In this document: piece by piece, positions 8,196 to 17,355 of the stretch
How the letters are laid out: each line of letters opens with the position of its first letter
Numbering within the stretch: the first letter of the stretch is position 1
From: Acidobacteriota bacterium
GTDB taxonomy: Bacteria; Acidobacteriota; Vicinamibacteria; Marinacidobacterales; Marinacidobacteraceae
Assembly: GCA_022826825.1 (NCBI GenBank)
Contig: JAJDUD010000063.1
Location: 62,001-126,000 of the forward strand
Reading direction: 5' to 3'
Length of the DNA: 64,000 nucleotides
The notes under the pieces: generated by a model
Told to the model about the DNA's origin: nothing
Databases searched by the model: none
The model's input: only the letters and a program-made list of their open reading frames with translations
Translations under genes and position numbers: made by a program

Positions 8196-9550
8196 ACGAG
8201 GGCGAAGCCGGCCTGTTCAAGGCTTACGACGTCCGCGGCGCGGCGCCCGCACCACTGTCTCCGGCACTGGCGTGGCGCATCGGCCGCGCCTTCGGGAGCT
8301 GGCTCGGGGGCGGGCGCATCGGCATCGCCCGCGACGCCCGGCTCACGAGCCCCGCGCTCGCGGGAGCGTTCGCCGCCGGTCTCGAGGGGCCGAACGTCGA
8401 GATCCTCGACTACGGGATGTTGCCGACCGATGCGATGTGGTTTGCCGTCCGCCATGACCGCCTGGACGGCGGGGCGGTGATCACGGCCTCCCACAATCCT
8501 CCGGGAGACAACGGCATCAAGCTCGTCGAACGCGACGCCGCTCCCGTGTTCCAGGAAAACGGGTTGCCGGCAGTGCGCCGGCTGGTCGACGAGGTTCCCG
8601 ACCCGCCGGAGAACCTGCCGCCCACCCCGGAGACCGGACCGACGCGCGAGATCGCCGCCCACTACCGGGCGTTCCTGGCGAGCGTCGTCGACTTCCGGTC
8701 CCTCCCGGCGCTCCGCGTCGTGCTCGACGCCGGCCACGGCATGGGCGGGCTCATGGCAGCGGAGGTCTTCTCCGCGGTTCCCGGCGAGTTTGTCGCGGTG
8801 GAGTTCCGGCCGGACGGCGCCTTCCCGAGCCGCGGCGCCAACCCCCTCGATCCCCGGAACCGGGAGCCCCTCGTGCGCCGCGTCCGCGAAGAGGAGGCCG
8901 ACTTCGGCGTCCTTTGGGATGGGGATGCGGACCGGTGCGTCTTCGTGGACGACCAGGGGCGGCATATCCCCGGAGACTTCACGACGGCCCTGCTGGCTCC
9001 GGCCGAGATCGCCAAGGAGCCGGGCACTCCCGTCGTCTTCGACCTGCGTTCCTCCCGGGCGGTAGCGGACGAAGTGACGCGGGCCGGAGGCCTGCCGCGC
9101 CCCGGCCGGGTGGGACACGCCTATCTGAAGCGGCGGATGCGGCAGGAGGACGCGAGATTCGGCGGCGAACTGAGCGGTCACTTCTTCTTTCGGGCCGCCG
9201 GTTACGCGGACAATGCCCTGCTGCCCATCCTGCTGATGATCGAGAGAATCCGGGACTCGGGAAGGCCGCTCTCCGAGTTGGCGGGCGACCTGCGCCGGCG
9301 CTACTTCACGGTGGACGAGGAGAGCCGCGTGGTTCCGGACCCCGCTGCGGCGCTCAGCGTGGTGCGCGAGAACTTTCCGGGCGGGAAGGTGAGCACCCTG
9401 GACGGACTCACGATCGATTTTCCGGATTGGCGTTTCACCCTCCGGCCGTCGAACACCGAACCCGTGATGCGGCTGACCCTGGAGGCCTACCGCGAGGGAC
9501 TGGCCGAAACCCGCCGCGACGAGTTGCTGGCGTTGCTGGGCAGCCTGTGA
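8180..9550 (+). CDS. manB: Phosphomannomutase/phosphoglucomutase
   Basis: An alpha-D-phosphohexomutase that interconverts hexose 6-phosphate and 1-phosphate. All four signature regions are present: the phosphoserine loop TASHNP with Ser104; the Mg-binding DGDADRC; the sugar-specificity loop GGELSGHFFF, whose GE-x-S-G is typical of dual PMM/PGM enzymes; and the phosphate-binding RPSNTEP. Length is 456 aa. The start ATG lies inside the 3' end of the nucleotidyltransferase gene (16-nt overlap in another frame). The pair supplies activated sugars for envelope polysaccharides. Confidence 0.93.
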   Translation: MARPLNEGEAGLFKAYDVRGAAPAPLSPALAWRIGRAFGSWLGGGRIGIARDARLTSPALAGAFAAGLEGPNVEILDYGMLPTDAMWFAVRHDRLDGGAVITASHNPPGDNGIKLVERDAAPVFQENGLPAVRRLVDEVPDPPENLPPTPETGPTREIAAHYRAFLASVVDFRSLPALRVVLDAGHGMGGLMAAEVFSAVPGEFVAVEFRPDGAFPSRGANPLDPRNREPLVRRVREEEADFGVLWDGDADRCVFVDDQGRHIPGDFTTALLAPAEIAKEPGTPVVFDLRSSRAVADEVTRAGGLPRPGRVGHAYLKRRMRQEDARFGGELSGHFFFRAAGYADNALLPILLMIERIRDSGRPLSELAGDLRRRYFTVDEESRVVPDPAAALSVVRENFPGGKVSTLDGLTIDFPDWRFTLRPSNTEPVMRLTLEAYREGLAETRRDELLALLGSL

Positions 9551-9680
9551 TGGAACTCCGGTCAGTTGCCGGCACGCCCCACGTTCCGCGCCGCGACTGT
9601 CGCAACCCCACCCGCCCTCACGACGGGACGGCACGTTCCGCCGCTGGACGTTGACGCCGAGTAGAATCACCGGCCCCCGG

Positions 9681-9756
9681 GCGGGCGTATCTCAGTTGGC
9701 AGAGTACGAGCTTCCCAAGCTCGGTGTCGCGGGTTCGAGCCCCGTCGCCCGCTCCA
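9681..9756 (+). tRNA. tRNA-Gly (anticodon CCC)
   Basis: The full cloverleaf can be drawn. The acceptor stem is GCGGGCG/CGCCCGC. The D arm contains AGTTGGCA. The anticodon stem CGAGC/GCTCG has loop TTCCCAA (anticodon CCC), and the T arm is GCGGG-TTCGAGC-CCCGT. The 3' CCA is encoded. A TAGAAT -10-like box lies at 9662-9667, 13 nt upstream. Confidence 0.95.
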
Positions 9757-9783
9757 TCCTGTTCCCTTGCCCCGTTCCGTCCC

Positions 9784-10217
9784 ATGGCCCTATTCCGTCG
9801 CACCAATGAAGATGAGGCATTCATGACCGAAACGCCTCCGGCTCCCGAACGGGGGGCCCGCTCGACATGGATCGGGCAGGAAACCCTCGTGGAAGGCAAG
9901 ATCACGACGCGGGAGGACATCTGTATCCAGGGCCGCCTCAAGGGCTCCGTGGAAAGCACCGCCGCGGTGCTGATTCCGGAGGGCGGCCAGGTCGAAGCCG
10001 ACATCCTGGCCCGGAACGTGACCATTCACGGCCGGGTCATCGGTGACGTGGAGGCGGTCGAGAAAGCGGAAATCGGGGCGTCGGGAGTCCTCACCGGAGG
10101 CATCCTGGCCGCCACCGTGGTCGTGCATGCGGGCGCCACGTTCGAGGGGACCGTCCGGAGCCGCAGCAGGCCGGAGCCGAAGCCGGAGAAGAAAGCGCCG
10201 AGAGGCGAGAACGCTGC

Positions 10218-10221
<4 letters not shown>
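9784..10221 (+). CDS. Bactofilin family polymer-forming protein
   Basis: A small cytoskeletal beta-helix protein that self-assembles into filaments. The N-terminal MALFRR is typical of bactofilins. The core (about residues 30-120) shows the repeated short beta-strand pattern with glycines at turns ([29 protein letters not shown]). The tail is charged and disordered. Length 145 aa. The ATG at 9784 is chosen for the family-like N-terminus. A second ATG at 9823 is possible. The stop overlaps the alanine dehydrogenase start by 4 nt. Confidence 0.9.
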
Positions 10222-11333
<1,112 letters not shown>

Positions 11334-11361
11334 GCCGCCGGACGGGACGGCAAGGAAGAAG

Positions 11362-12105
11362 GTGAACGCCAGCTCTTCCGCGTCCCGCGGAGAGCTGCGC
11401 CTGTTCGCCGACTGGGCGGTCCCGGCCGATGGACGGGCGAACATGGAGCGGGACCGGGCGCTCCTGCAGGAGGCCGCGGCCGGAGCGCCCCCGGCGCTGC
11501 GCCTCTATCGCTGGTCCCGTCCGACCCTCACCCTCGGACACCGGCAGACCGCCGGGGACACCACCGATCCGGAGGCGCTGGGCCGCCTCGGCATTCCGTG
11601 GGTCCGCCGGCCCACCGGAGGGAGGGCGCTTCTCCATCTCCCGGACGAACTCACCTATGCCTTTGCGGCGCCGCGCGGCTGGGCTCCGGGGGTCCGGGTT
11701 GCCTACTTCCGGGTCATGGGCTCCATCTGGAACGCTCTCTCCGGTTTCGTCCGCCTCGATCCTCCGCCGGCCGGCGCCCTCCCCCGGGACACCGCTTCGC
11801 CCCGGCTGCCCTGTCACGCGGTGGCTACCGGCCATGAGATCACCGTCCGGGGCCGCAAGCTGGTGGCGGGGGCTCAACGCTGGCGGCGGGGCGCTTTTCT
11901 CCAGCACGGTTCCATCCCCTGGACGGTGGACCGCGCCCTCACGAATTCGCTGGCCGGTCTGCCGGCCGACTCCCCCGTGGACGCCGTCGGTCTCCGGGAA
12001 CTTCCGGCTCTGGACGCGAGAGACGCCTCACCCTCCCTCGACGAAGTGGCCGTCGCCCTCGAGGTCTCGTTTCGCCGAGACTCGACCCGTCCCGTGCTAC
12101 GCTGA
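11362..12105 (+). CDS. Lipoate/octanoate protein ligase-transferase family (LipM/LplA-like)
   Basis: A BPL/LplA/LipB-fold protein of 247 aa. The substrate pocket motif [11 protein letters not shown] corresponds to the RR-x-x-GG-A-x-x-H of lipoate ligases. The KLVAGAQRW stretch carries the conserved Lys, and QHGSI follows. A Cys in LPCHA lies just upstream of the Lys motif at the position of the LipM thioester cysteine. This favours a LipM-type octanoyltransferase over an ATP-dependent ligase. The start could be GTG or ATG near 11362. It lies 28 nt after ald. Confidence 0.82.
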   Translation: MNASSSASRGELRLFADWAVPADGRANMERDRALLQEAAAGAPPALRLYRWSRPTLTLGHRQTAGDTTDPEALGRLGIPWVRRPTGGRALLHLPDELTYAFAAPRGWAPGVRVAYFRVMGSIWNALSGFVRLDPPPAGALPRDTASPRLPCHAVATGHEITVRGRKLVAGAQRWRRGAFLQHGSIPWTVDRALTNSLAGLPADSPVDAVGLRELPALDARDASPSLDEVAVALEVSFRRDSTRPVLR

Positions 12106-12140
12106 TTTCCTCGTTGCCGACCGATCTTCAGGAGCCATTG

Positions 12141-12890
12141 ATGAACGATTCCTCACAGGGAGAACCACCCGAACCGCTTGTGGATGCCTCCGGGGCGAAT
12201 GGCGCCGCGGACGGGGATTCCACGGGGTCGCCGGAGACGGAGGAGCGTTCCGGGATCGAGGAGTTGCAAGACCGGATCGCCGCCCTCAATCAGGAACTCA
12301 CCGACGCGAAGGACCTTGCGCGGCGGGCGCAGGCGGACCTCGCGAACGTCCGCCGGAGGGCCCGGAACGAACGGGCGGAGTTCCGGTCGCGCGCCACGGA
12401 GGAGGTCTGCTCGGCGCTGCTGCCCGTGTTGGACGACCTTCACCGCGCCGCCCTCGAGGTGGAGAAAACGACCGGGCGCTGGGACGCCAACGGCGGCGAG
12501 GATCCGGCCGGGAACGTGGTCCGGGGACTGCATGAAGGCATTCGCCTGGTGCTGCGCCGCTTCCAGGACACGCTGAAGCGCCAGGGACTCCTCGAGATCG
12601 AAGCGGACGGCGCGCCGTTCGATCCCCGCCTGCACGAGGCGGTGCAGGAGATTCCGGCCGGTCCGGGTCAGCGCGAAGGCGACGTAACCGAGGTGCTGCG
12701 GCGGGGATACCTTCTCGACGGCCGCGTGATCCGCCCGGCGACCGTGATCGTGGCGGGCGCGCCCTCCGAGCCGGCGGACCGCCCCGAGGAAACCGATGAG
12801 GGCGGCGAAGACGGGAGTGACCAGGGTGACGAAGAATCGTCCAAGGGTCCCGCAGCGCCGGGATCCGCCGCGGAGCCGCTGTCCGCCTGA
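12141..12890 (+). CDS. grpE: Nucleotide exchange factor GrpE
   Basis: Releases ADP from DnaK. An acidic, disordered N-terminus (residues 1-45) is followed by a long coiled coil ([18 protein letters not shown]). The C-terminal beta domain has [19 protein letters not shown] and ends in [19 protein letters not shown], the GrpE signature. A GGAG ribosome-binding site lies 7 nt before the ATG at 12141. A longer frame from 12114 lacks one. 249 aa. An unusual acidic tail ([12 protein letters not shown]) follows the domain. dnaJ follows by 8 nt, but dnaK is not in this window. Confidence 0.95.
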   Translation: MNDSSQGEPPEPLVDASGANGAADGDSTGSPETEERSGIEELQDRIAALNQELTDAKDLARRAQADLANVRRRARNERAEFRSRATEEVCSALLPVLDDLHRAALEVEKTTGRWDANGGEDPAGNVVRGLHEGIRLVLRRFQDTLKRQGLLEIEADGAPFDPRLHEAVQEIPAGPGQREGDVTEVLRRGYLLDGRVIRPATVIVAGAPSEPADRPEETDEGGEDGSDQGDEESSKGPAAPGSAAEPLSA

Positions 12891-12898
12891 TCCACTCG

Positions 12899-14098
12899 AT
12901 GCCCAGCACCGCGCAGCGCGACTACTACGACGTCCTCGGCGTCGGCCGGAACGCGAGTTCGGACGAAATCAAGAAGGCCTACCGCAAACTCGCGGTCCGC
13001 CATCACCCCGACCGCAATCCCGGCGACAAGTCGGCGGAGGAGCAGTTCAAGGAGGCCTCCGAAGCCTACGGCGTGCTCGGGGATCCGCAAAAGAGGTCCC
13101 GTTACGACCGTTTCGGCCATGCCGGAGTCGGCGCCGCCGGACAGCCGATGAACAGCGAGATCTTTGCGGACTTCCAGGATCTTTTTCGTGGCAGCGTCTT
13201 CGACCTCTTCGGCGAGATGTTCGGGGGCGGGGACCGGCACGGTCCCGCGCGCGGACGGGACATCCAGTACGAGCTGAGTGTCGATTTCGGCGAGCCGAAG
13301 GGTGAGACCAGCAAGCGGATCCTCGTTTCGCGCGCGGAACCCTGCGATTCCTGCCGGGGAAGCGGGATCGAGGCCGGCAAGCAGCCGATCCTCTGCGGCA
13401 GGTGCGGCGGACGCGGCCAGGAGACGTTCTCCCGCGGTTTCATGGTCATGAGCCGCACCTGTTCCGGCTGTGGTGGCGCCGGGAAGATCGTTCGCGATCC
13501 CTGCCGGGAGTGTGCCGGCAACGGGAGAACCCCGCGTGAACGGGAGATCACCGTCCGACTCCCCGCGGGAATCGCCGATGGGAACCAGTTGCGCGTCCCG
13601 GGCGAGGGAGAACCCGGAGCTCGCGGCGGACCACCCGGGGACCTCTACGTGCAGGTCCACGTCCGGCCTCAGCGGGGGCTGCGGCGAGAAGACAACGACG
13701 TCCTCAGCGAAGCCACGATCACCTTTCCCCAGGCGGTGCTGGGCGCCGAAGTCCCGGTCGCCACCATCTGGGGAGAGGAAACCCTGCGCATCCCCGCCGG
13801 TACCCAGCCGCATACCATCCTCCGTTTGCGGAACAAGGGATTCCCTGCCCTTCGAAACCGGGGCCGCGGCAGTCACCTGGTGCGTATCCTGGTTGAGGTG
13901 CCGCGCAGACTGAGCGATCGGTCGCGGGCCGCGATCGAGGCGCTCGCTGAGGAGTTCGACCCGCCACCGGGAGCCTCCCCGGCGCCGGGCGGACGGCGTC
14001 CCGGCGCCGGCGAGCCGGGCGCCCGCGGGAACGCTGAAACGAACGGTAACGGCGCGGACAAGTCCCGCTCGTCCTTCTTCGACAAGATCTTTTCCTGA
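12899..14098 (+). CDS. dnaJ: Chaperone DnaJ
   Basis: The full Hsp40 co-chaperone, 399 aa. The J domain with HPD is at about residues 33-37. A G/F-rich linker follows. The zinc-finger region has all four CxxCxGxG repeats ([32 protein letters not shown]). The C-terminal substrate-binding domains follow, with a disordered tail. The G/F region is shorter than in E. coli. It lies immediately downstream of grpE and ends in a 4-nt overlap with the prmA frame. Confidence 0.97.
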   Translation: MPSTAQRDYYDVLGVGRNASSDEIKKAYRKLAVRHHPDRNPGDKSAEEQFKEASEAYGVLGDPQKRSRYDRFGHAGVGAAGQPMNSEIFADFQDLFRGSVFDLFGEMFGGGDRHGPARGRDIQYELSVDFGEPKGETSKRILVSRAEPCDSCRGSGIEAGKQPILCGRCGGRGQETFSRGFMVMSRTCSGCGGAGKIVRDPCRECAGNGRTPREREITVRLPAGIADGNQLRVPGEGEPGARGGPPGDLYVQVHVRPQRGLRREDNDVLSEATITFPQAVLGAEVPVATIWGEETLRIPAGTQPHTILRLRNKGFPALRNRGRGSHLVRILVEVPRRLSDRSRAAIEALAEEFDPPPGASPAPGGRRPGAGEPGARGNAETNGNGADKSRSSFFDKIFS

Positions 14099-15099
14099 CC
14101 GGACCCCCGAACGATCCCGCCCGAGGTTTCGCGCGAAGGGCCACCTACCCGCTCGACCTGCACGGCGCCGGCTGCCGGGCCGGCTGGGAACCCCTCGCCG
14201 CGAGCGAGGAGGACTTCCTCGGCGCCTCCGAATCCGCGCCAGCCGGAGAGCGGATCCGTCTCTGGTTCGGTTCGGAAGCGGCCCGCGCCCGAGTCGCCGC
14301 GAAGCTCCGTGGGCGTGTCCGTTCCCGAACGGACGGGGCCGGGACCGGGGACTCGGCCCGACTGGGCGACGCCCTCCGCCTCCCGCCCCCGGAGCCTCCG
14401 CGTGACTGGACCGCTCCCTATCGTGAGTTCTTCCGGGGAGTCCGCATCGGAGGGTTCTTCGTCCACCCGCCCCACGTTCCTCCACGCGCGGGGCTCCGGT
14501 CGCTGCTCGTCACCCCCGGGCCGGCTTTCGGCACCGGAATGCACCCCACCACGCGAATGGTCCTCGAATCCCTGGAGGACCATCTCTGCTCCCGCCGATC
14601 CCGGACCCGGGTGCTCGACGTCGGAACCGGATCGGGAATCCTGGCGGTCGCCGCCGCGTTGCTCGGCGCCCGCCCCGTCGTGGCGGTCGACCTCGACCCC
14701 GTGGCCGTCCGAGCAGCGGCGGAAACGGCGGCCGCGAACCGGGTAGCCGGCACAATCCGCTCCTGTGAGGGCAACTGTCGGGAGCCGGCGTTCGCGGCCG
14801 AGTTGCGCGGGCTCGCCCCGGCCGGCTTCGACGTGATCCTCGCCAATCTGTCGGCCGACGTCCTGACGGACTTCTGGAGCTTCGCGAGACCCCGGCTGCG
14901 GCCGGGGGGACGGGTGCTGCTGTCGGGCTTTCTCCACGGCGAGGCGTCCCGCGTCCTTCGCTCGTTTCCCCGGGAGGAGCTCCGGACGGCCGAGATCCGG
15001 CTGGAGCTTCCCGAAGCGCCCGAGACCGACACCTGGGCGGCCGCGGCCCTAGAGCGCCGGGCGCCGCCGGGGGCCCGGCAACGGGCGGCAGCACGCTGA
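14095..15099 (+). CDS. prmA: Ribosomal protein L11 methyltransferase PrmA, non-canonical start
   Basis: SAM-dependent methyltransferase family for ribosomal protein L11. The conserved [27 protein letters not shown] and NLSAD motifs are present. Upstream of the only ATG (14539, inside the FGTGMHPTT motif) the same frame encodes the expected N-terminal domain ([10 protein letters not shown], then [19 protein letters not shown]). It has no ATG, GTG or TTG back to the stop at 14047. CTG at 14095, overlapping the dnaJ stop as CTGA, is the most economical start and gives 334 aa. A base error could also have removed a normal start. It precedes rsmE by 2 nt, the usual prmA-rsmE pair. Confidence 0.85.
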   Translation: MTGPPNDPARGFARRATYPLDLHGAGCRAGWEPLAASEEDFLGASESAPAGERIRLWFGSEAARARVAAKLRGRVRSRTDGAGTGDSARLGDALRLPPPEPPRDWTAPYREFFRGVRIGGFFVHPPHVPPRAGLRSLLVTPGPAFGTGMHPTTRMVLESLEDHLCSRRSRTRVLDVGTGSGILAVAAALLGARPVVAVDLDPVAVRAAAETAAANRVAGTIRSCEGNCREPAFAAELRGLAPAGFDVILANLSADVLTDFWSFARPRLRPGGRVLLSGFLHGEASRVLRSFPREELRTAEIRLELPEAPETDTWAAAALERRAPPGARQRAAAR

Positions 15100-15101
15100 C
15101 C

Positions 15102-15821
15102 ATGAGCACCGCTCGCCGCTTCTTCGCCCCGCAGGCTGCCGGTTCCCGCGACCTGCGGCTTGACGCGGCGGAAACGCACCACCTGCTGCGGGTGCTGCGC
15201 CTTCGGCCGAGTGCGGAGATCGAGATCTTCGACGGCGCCGGCAACGCGTTTTCGGCCCGCTTCGTGGGGGTGGACGGCGAGGATCGCTGCCTGGTGGAGC
15301 GGGGCGCGGCTCTCCCCCCGAGGGAACCCGGGATTCGCCTCGCGGTTGGGGTGGCGGTCCCCAAGGGTGATGGCCTGACCGCGATCGTCCGCCAACTCGC
15401 CGAGGTCGGCGCCGACACGATCGTTCCGCTGACGAGCGAACACTCCGAGGGGCGCGCGACCCCCGCCAGGCTCACCCGCTGGCGCGCGGCGGCGCTGTCC
15501 GGGACACGTCAGTCGGGACGCGCCACCCTCCCCGCGGTGGCCGAGCCGGCCCCGTTCGAGAAGTGGCTCCGGGGAAAGCTGGCGCCCGATCGCTGGATCG
15601 CCTCACCGTGGACGGCGCGGGCGGCCCCGCACGGTACCCCCGCCCCGGAAGCGGCCGGCGGCCGTGTCCTTGCCGTCGGCCCCGAAGGTGGTTTTTCCGC
15701 GAGGGAACTCGAGGACGCCCATCGCCATGGATTCCGCCGGCTCGACCTCGGGGAACGGATCCTGCGCACCGGAACGGCGGCGGTGGTGGCCGCCGCCCTC
15801 CTGCTCCGGCCGGCGGAGTAG
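15102..15821 (+). CDS. rsmE: 16S rRNA (uracil-1498 N3)-methyltransferase RsmE
   Basis: A SPOUT-class methyltransferase acting on helix 44 of 16S rRNA. The N-terminal PUA-like domain has RRFF and HHLLRVLRL. The C-terminal knot has AVGPEGGFSARELE and LGERILRTGTAA, which are diagnostic. 239 aa, full length. Coupled to prmA. Confidence 0.95.
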   Translation: MSTARRFFAPQAAGSRDLRLDAAETHHLLRVLRLRPSAEIEIFDGAGNAFSARFVGVDGEDRCLVERGAALPPREPGIRLAVGVAVPKGDGLTAIVRQLAEVGADTIVPLTSEHSEGRATPARLTRWRAAALSGTRQSGRATLPAVAEPAPFEKWLRGKLAPDRWIASPWTARAAPHGTPAPEAAGGRVLAVGPEGGFSARELEDAHRHGFRRLDLGERILRTGTAAVVAAALLLRPAE

Positions 15822-15824
15822 CAT
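15819..15824 (+). promoter_or_regulatory. -10 box (TAGCAT) 8 nt before kinase start
   Basis: TAGCAT overlaps the rsmE stop codon and lies 8 nt before the kinase ATG. No Shine-Dalgarno sequence fits in between, so a transcript from it would be leaderless or nearly so. No clear -35 is seen. Confidence 0.35.
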
Positions 15825-15832
15825 CGAAGCCG

Positions 15833-16762
15833 ATGTTTCTGCTCGGACAGCGGATCGGAAACTACGAGATCCAGAAGAGCATCGGCCGCGGGACCTTCGG
15901 GGCGGTCTATCTCGTCCGGGACGTGTTCCTGGAACAGTCCCGGGCCATCAAGGTGCCCCACGACCAGTCCCCTGCCGGACGGGAGGCGATCCTGCGGGAA
16001 TCGCGCCTGCTGGCCGCGCTCGAACATCCGAACATCGTGCGCCTGATCGCCTGCGACGAACACGAGGAGACGCTGTTCCTCGTCATGGAATGGGTGGAGG
16101 GGACGTCGCTCGCGCGGCGCCTGGACGACGAAGCCCCGCTCTCGGCGGCCGTCTCCACCCGAATCGCCCGCCAGGTGCTCAGCGGGATCGCCCACGCCCA
16201 CGGCCGCAAGGTGCTCCATGGGGACATCAGCGCGGACAACGTCCTGCTTTCGGGAGAGGTCGCCAAGATCACGGACTTCGGGATGGCCCGGACGGTCCAC
16301 ATCGCCGAACACGGCTCTCGCCGGATCGGCAATCCCTACTACCTGGCGCCCGAACAGTTCCACGCCGAGGCGGTCTTTGCCTCCGACGTGTATGGGGTCG
16401 GCGTGGTGCTCTACCAGATGCTCACGGGCAGCCTTCCCTACCAGGATCCCGATCCGGAGCGGCAGCGGGCGCTCGTCGAGGCGGGCGGCAACGAGCATCC
16501 CCGGCGCCAGGTCCCGTCGGTTTCGACGGATCTCGATGCGGTGGTCGCGAAGGCGCTCGCTCCGCGGGTCTCGAACCGCTACGCGAGCGCCCAGAGCATG
16601 CTCAGCGACCTTCGCGAACTGGCCTCGTTCGGCCCCCCGCCCGAGGAGAGGGAGGCGGTCATGGAGCGGATCCGGGACGCGGAGCGGCCCCCCCGTACCT
16701 GCTGGAACTGTGGGCGCCGGCGCCACCCCGAGGCCCGGCGGTGCGCCCACTGCGGCGCCTAG
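15833..16762 (+). CDS. Soluble Ser/Thr protein kinase with C-terminal zinc ribbon
   Basis: A Hanks-type kinase of 309 aa. The Gly-rich loop IGRGTFGAV starts at residue 17. Other landmarks are catalytic Lys40 in AIKV, Glu56, the catalytic loop HGDISADN with Asp131 and Asn136, DFG Asp148, and APE in LAPEQF. The loop reads HGD instead of HRD, so this is a non-RD kinase. Such kinases usually do not depend on activation-loop phosphorylation. The last 20 residues form CxxC...CxxC (CWNC and CAHC), a small zinc ribbon. No transmembrane segment or PASTA domain is present, unlike PknB. The substrate is unknown. The start ATG is 11 nt after rsmE. Confidence 0.9.
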   Translation: MFLLGQRIGNYEIQKSIGRGTFGAVYLVRDVFLEQSRAIKVPHDQSPAGREAILRESRLLAALEHPNIVRLIACDEHEETLFLVMEWVEGTSLARRLDDEAPLSAAVSTRIARQVLSGIAHAHGRKVLHGDISADNVLLSGEVAKITDFGMARTVHIAEHGSRRIGNPYYLAPEQFHAEAVFASDVYGVGVVLYQMLTGSLPYQDPDPERQRALVEAGGNEHPRRQVPSVSTDLDAVVAKALAPRVSNRYASAQSMLSDLRELASFGPPPEEREAVMERIRDAERPPRTCWNCGRRRHPEARRCAHCGA

Positions 16763-16784
16763 GGGGATGGGGAGAGTCCCGCGT

Positions 16785-16790
16785 TACTCT
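16785..16790 (+). promoter_or_regulatory. -10 box (TACTCT) 7 nt before recX start
   Basis: TACTCT lies 7 nt upstream of the recX ATG with no ribosome-binding site between them. It has the same geometry as the boxes before the kinase, tatA and NAD(P)HX genes. Proposed leaderless promoter. Confidence 0.35.
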
Positions 16791-16797
16791 CCCGCCC

Positions 16798-17355
16798 ATG
16801 TCCCGGACCGCGAAGCCGTCCCCGCCCCGTCCCCCCACCGCGTGGGGCACCGCCATCGGTCTGCTGGCGCGGCGGGACCTCAGCGAGGGAGAGGTCCGGA
16901 TGAAGCTCATCGCGCGCGACTTCGGCGAAGCCGAGGTCGAGGAGGCCATCTCCCGGCTGCGGGAACGCCGCTACCTCGATGACCGCTCGCTGGCGGAGGC
17001 GCTGGCCCGGATCCAGTCCCGGACAAAACACCAGGGCCCGCTCAAGGTCCGGGCCCACCTGCGGCGGCGCCGGATCCCGGAACGCGTGGCGCTCGAAGCC
17101 ATCCGGTTGGAGTTCCCCGAAGGCGCGGAGGGTGAGCGCGCGGCGGCTGCACTCAAGCGGCTGCGGCCGGCGCCGGGCGCCTCGGGTGGGAGCGGGCCCG
17201 ACGGCGCGACGCCGGCCGCGGAGAGACGGAAGGAAGCCGGCCGTCTCTTCCGGCGGCTGGTCGCGCGGGGGTACTCCTTCGAGGCGGCGCGCCAGGCGGT
17301 GCTCGCGGACGGACGGCCCCTCGAAGAAACGCGCGAGCCGGAACTCGAGACATGA
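16798..17355 (+). CDS. recX: Regulatory protein RecX
   Basis: A modulator of RecA filaments made of three-helix repeats. The region AIGLLARRDLSEGEVRMKL, then ERRYLDDRSLAEALAR, then GPLKVRAHLRRRRIP is typical of RecX. 185 aa. An insertion of about 20 Gly/Pro/Ala-rich residues (around PAPGASGGSGPDG) separates the second and third repeats. It overlaps alaS by 4 nt (ATGA), the frequent recX-alaS arrangement, although recA itself is not in the window. Confidence 0.9.
   Translation: MSRTAKPSPPRPPTAWGTAIGLLARRDLSEGEVRMKLIARDFGEAEVEEAISRLRERRYLDDRSLAEALARIQSRTKHQGPLKVRAHLRRRRIPERVALEAIRLEFPEGAEGERAAAALKRLRPAPGASGGSGPDGATPAAERRKEAGRLFRRLVARGYSFEAARQAVLADGRPLEETREPELET

Noticed and set aside
12668-14485. 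605-aa minus-strand frame opposite grpE, dnaJ and prmA
   Set aside because: Shadow frame. The translation is Arg/Gly/Pro-rich and dnaJ on the plus strand is unambiguous.
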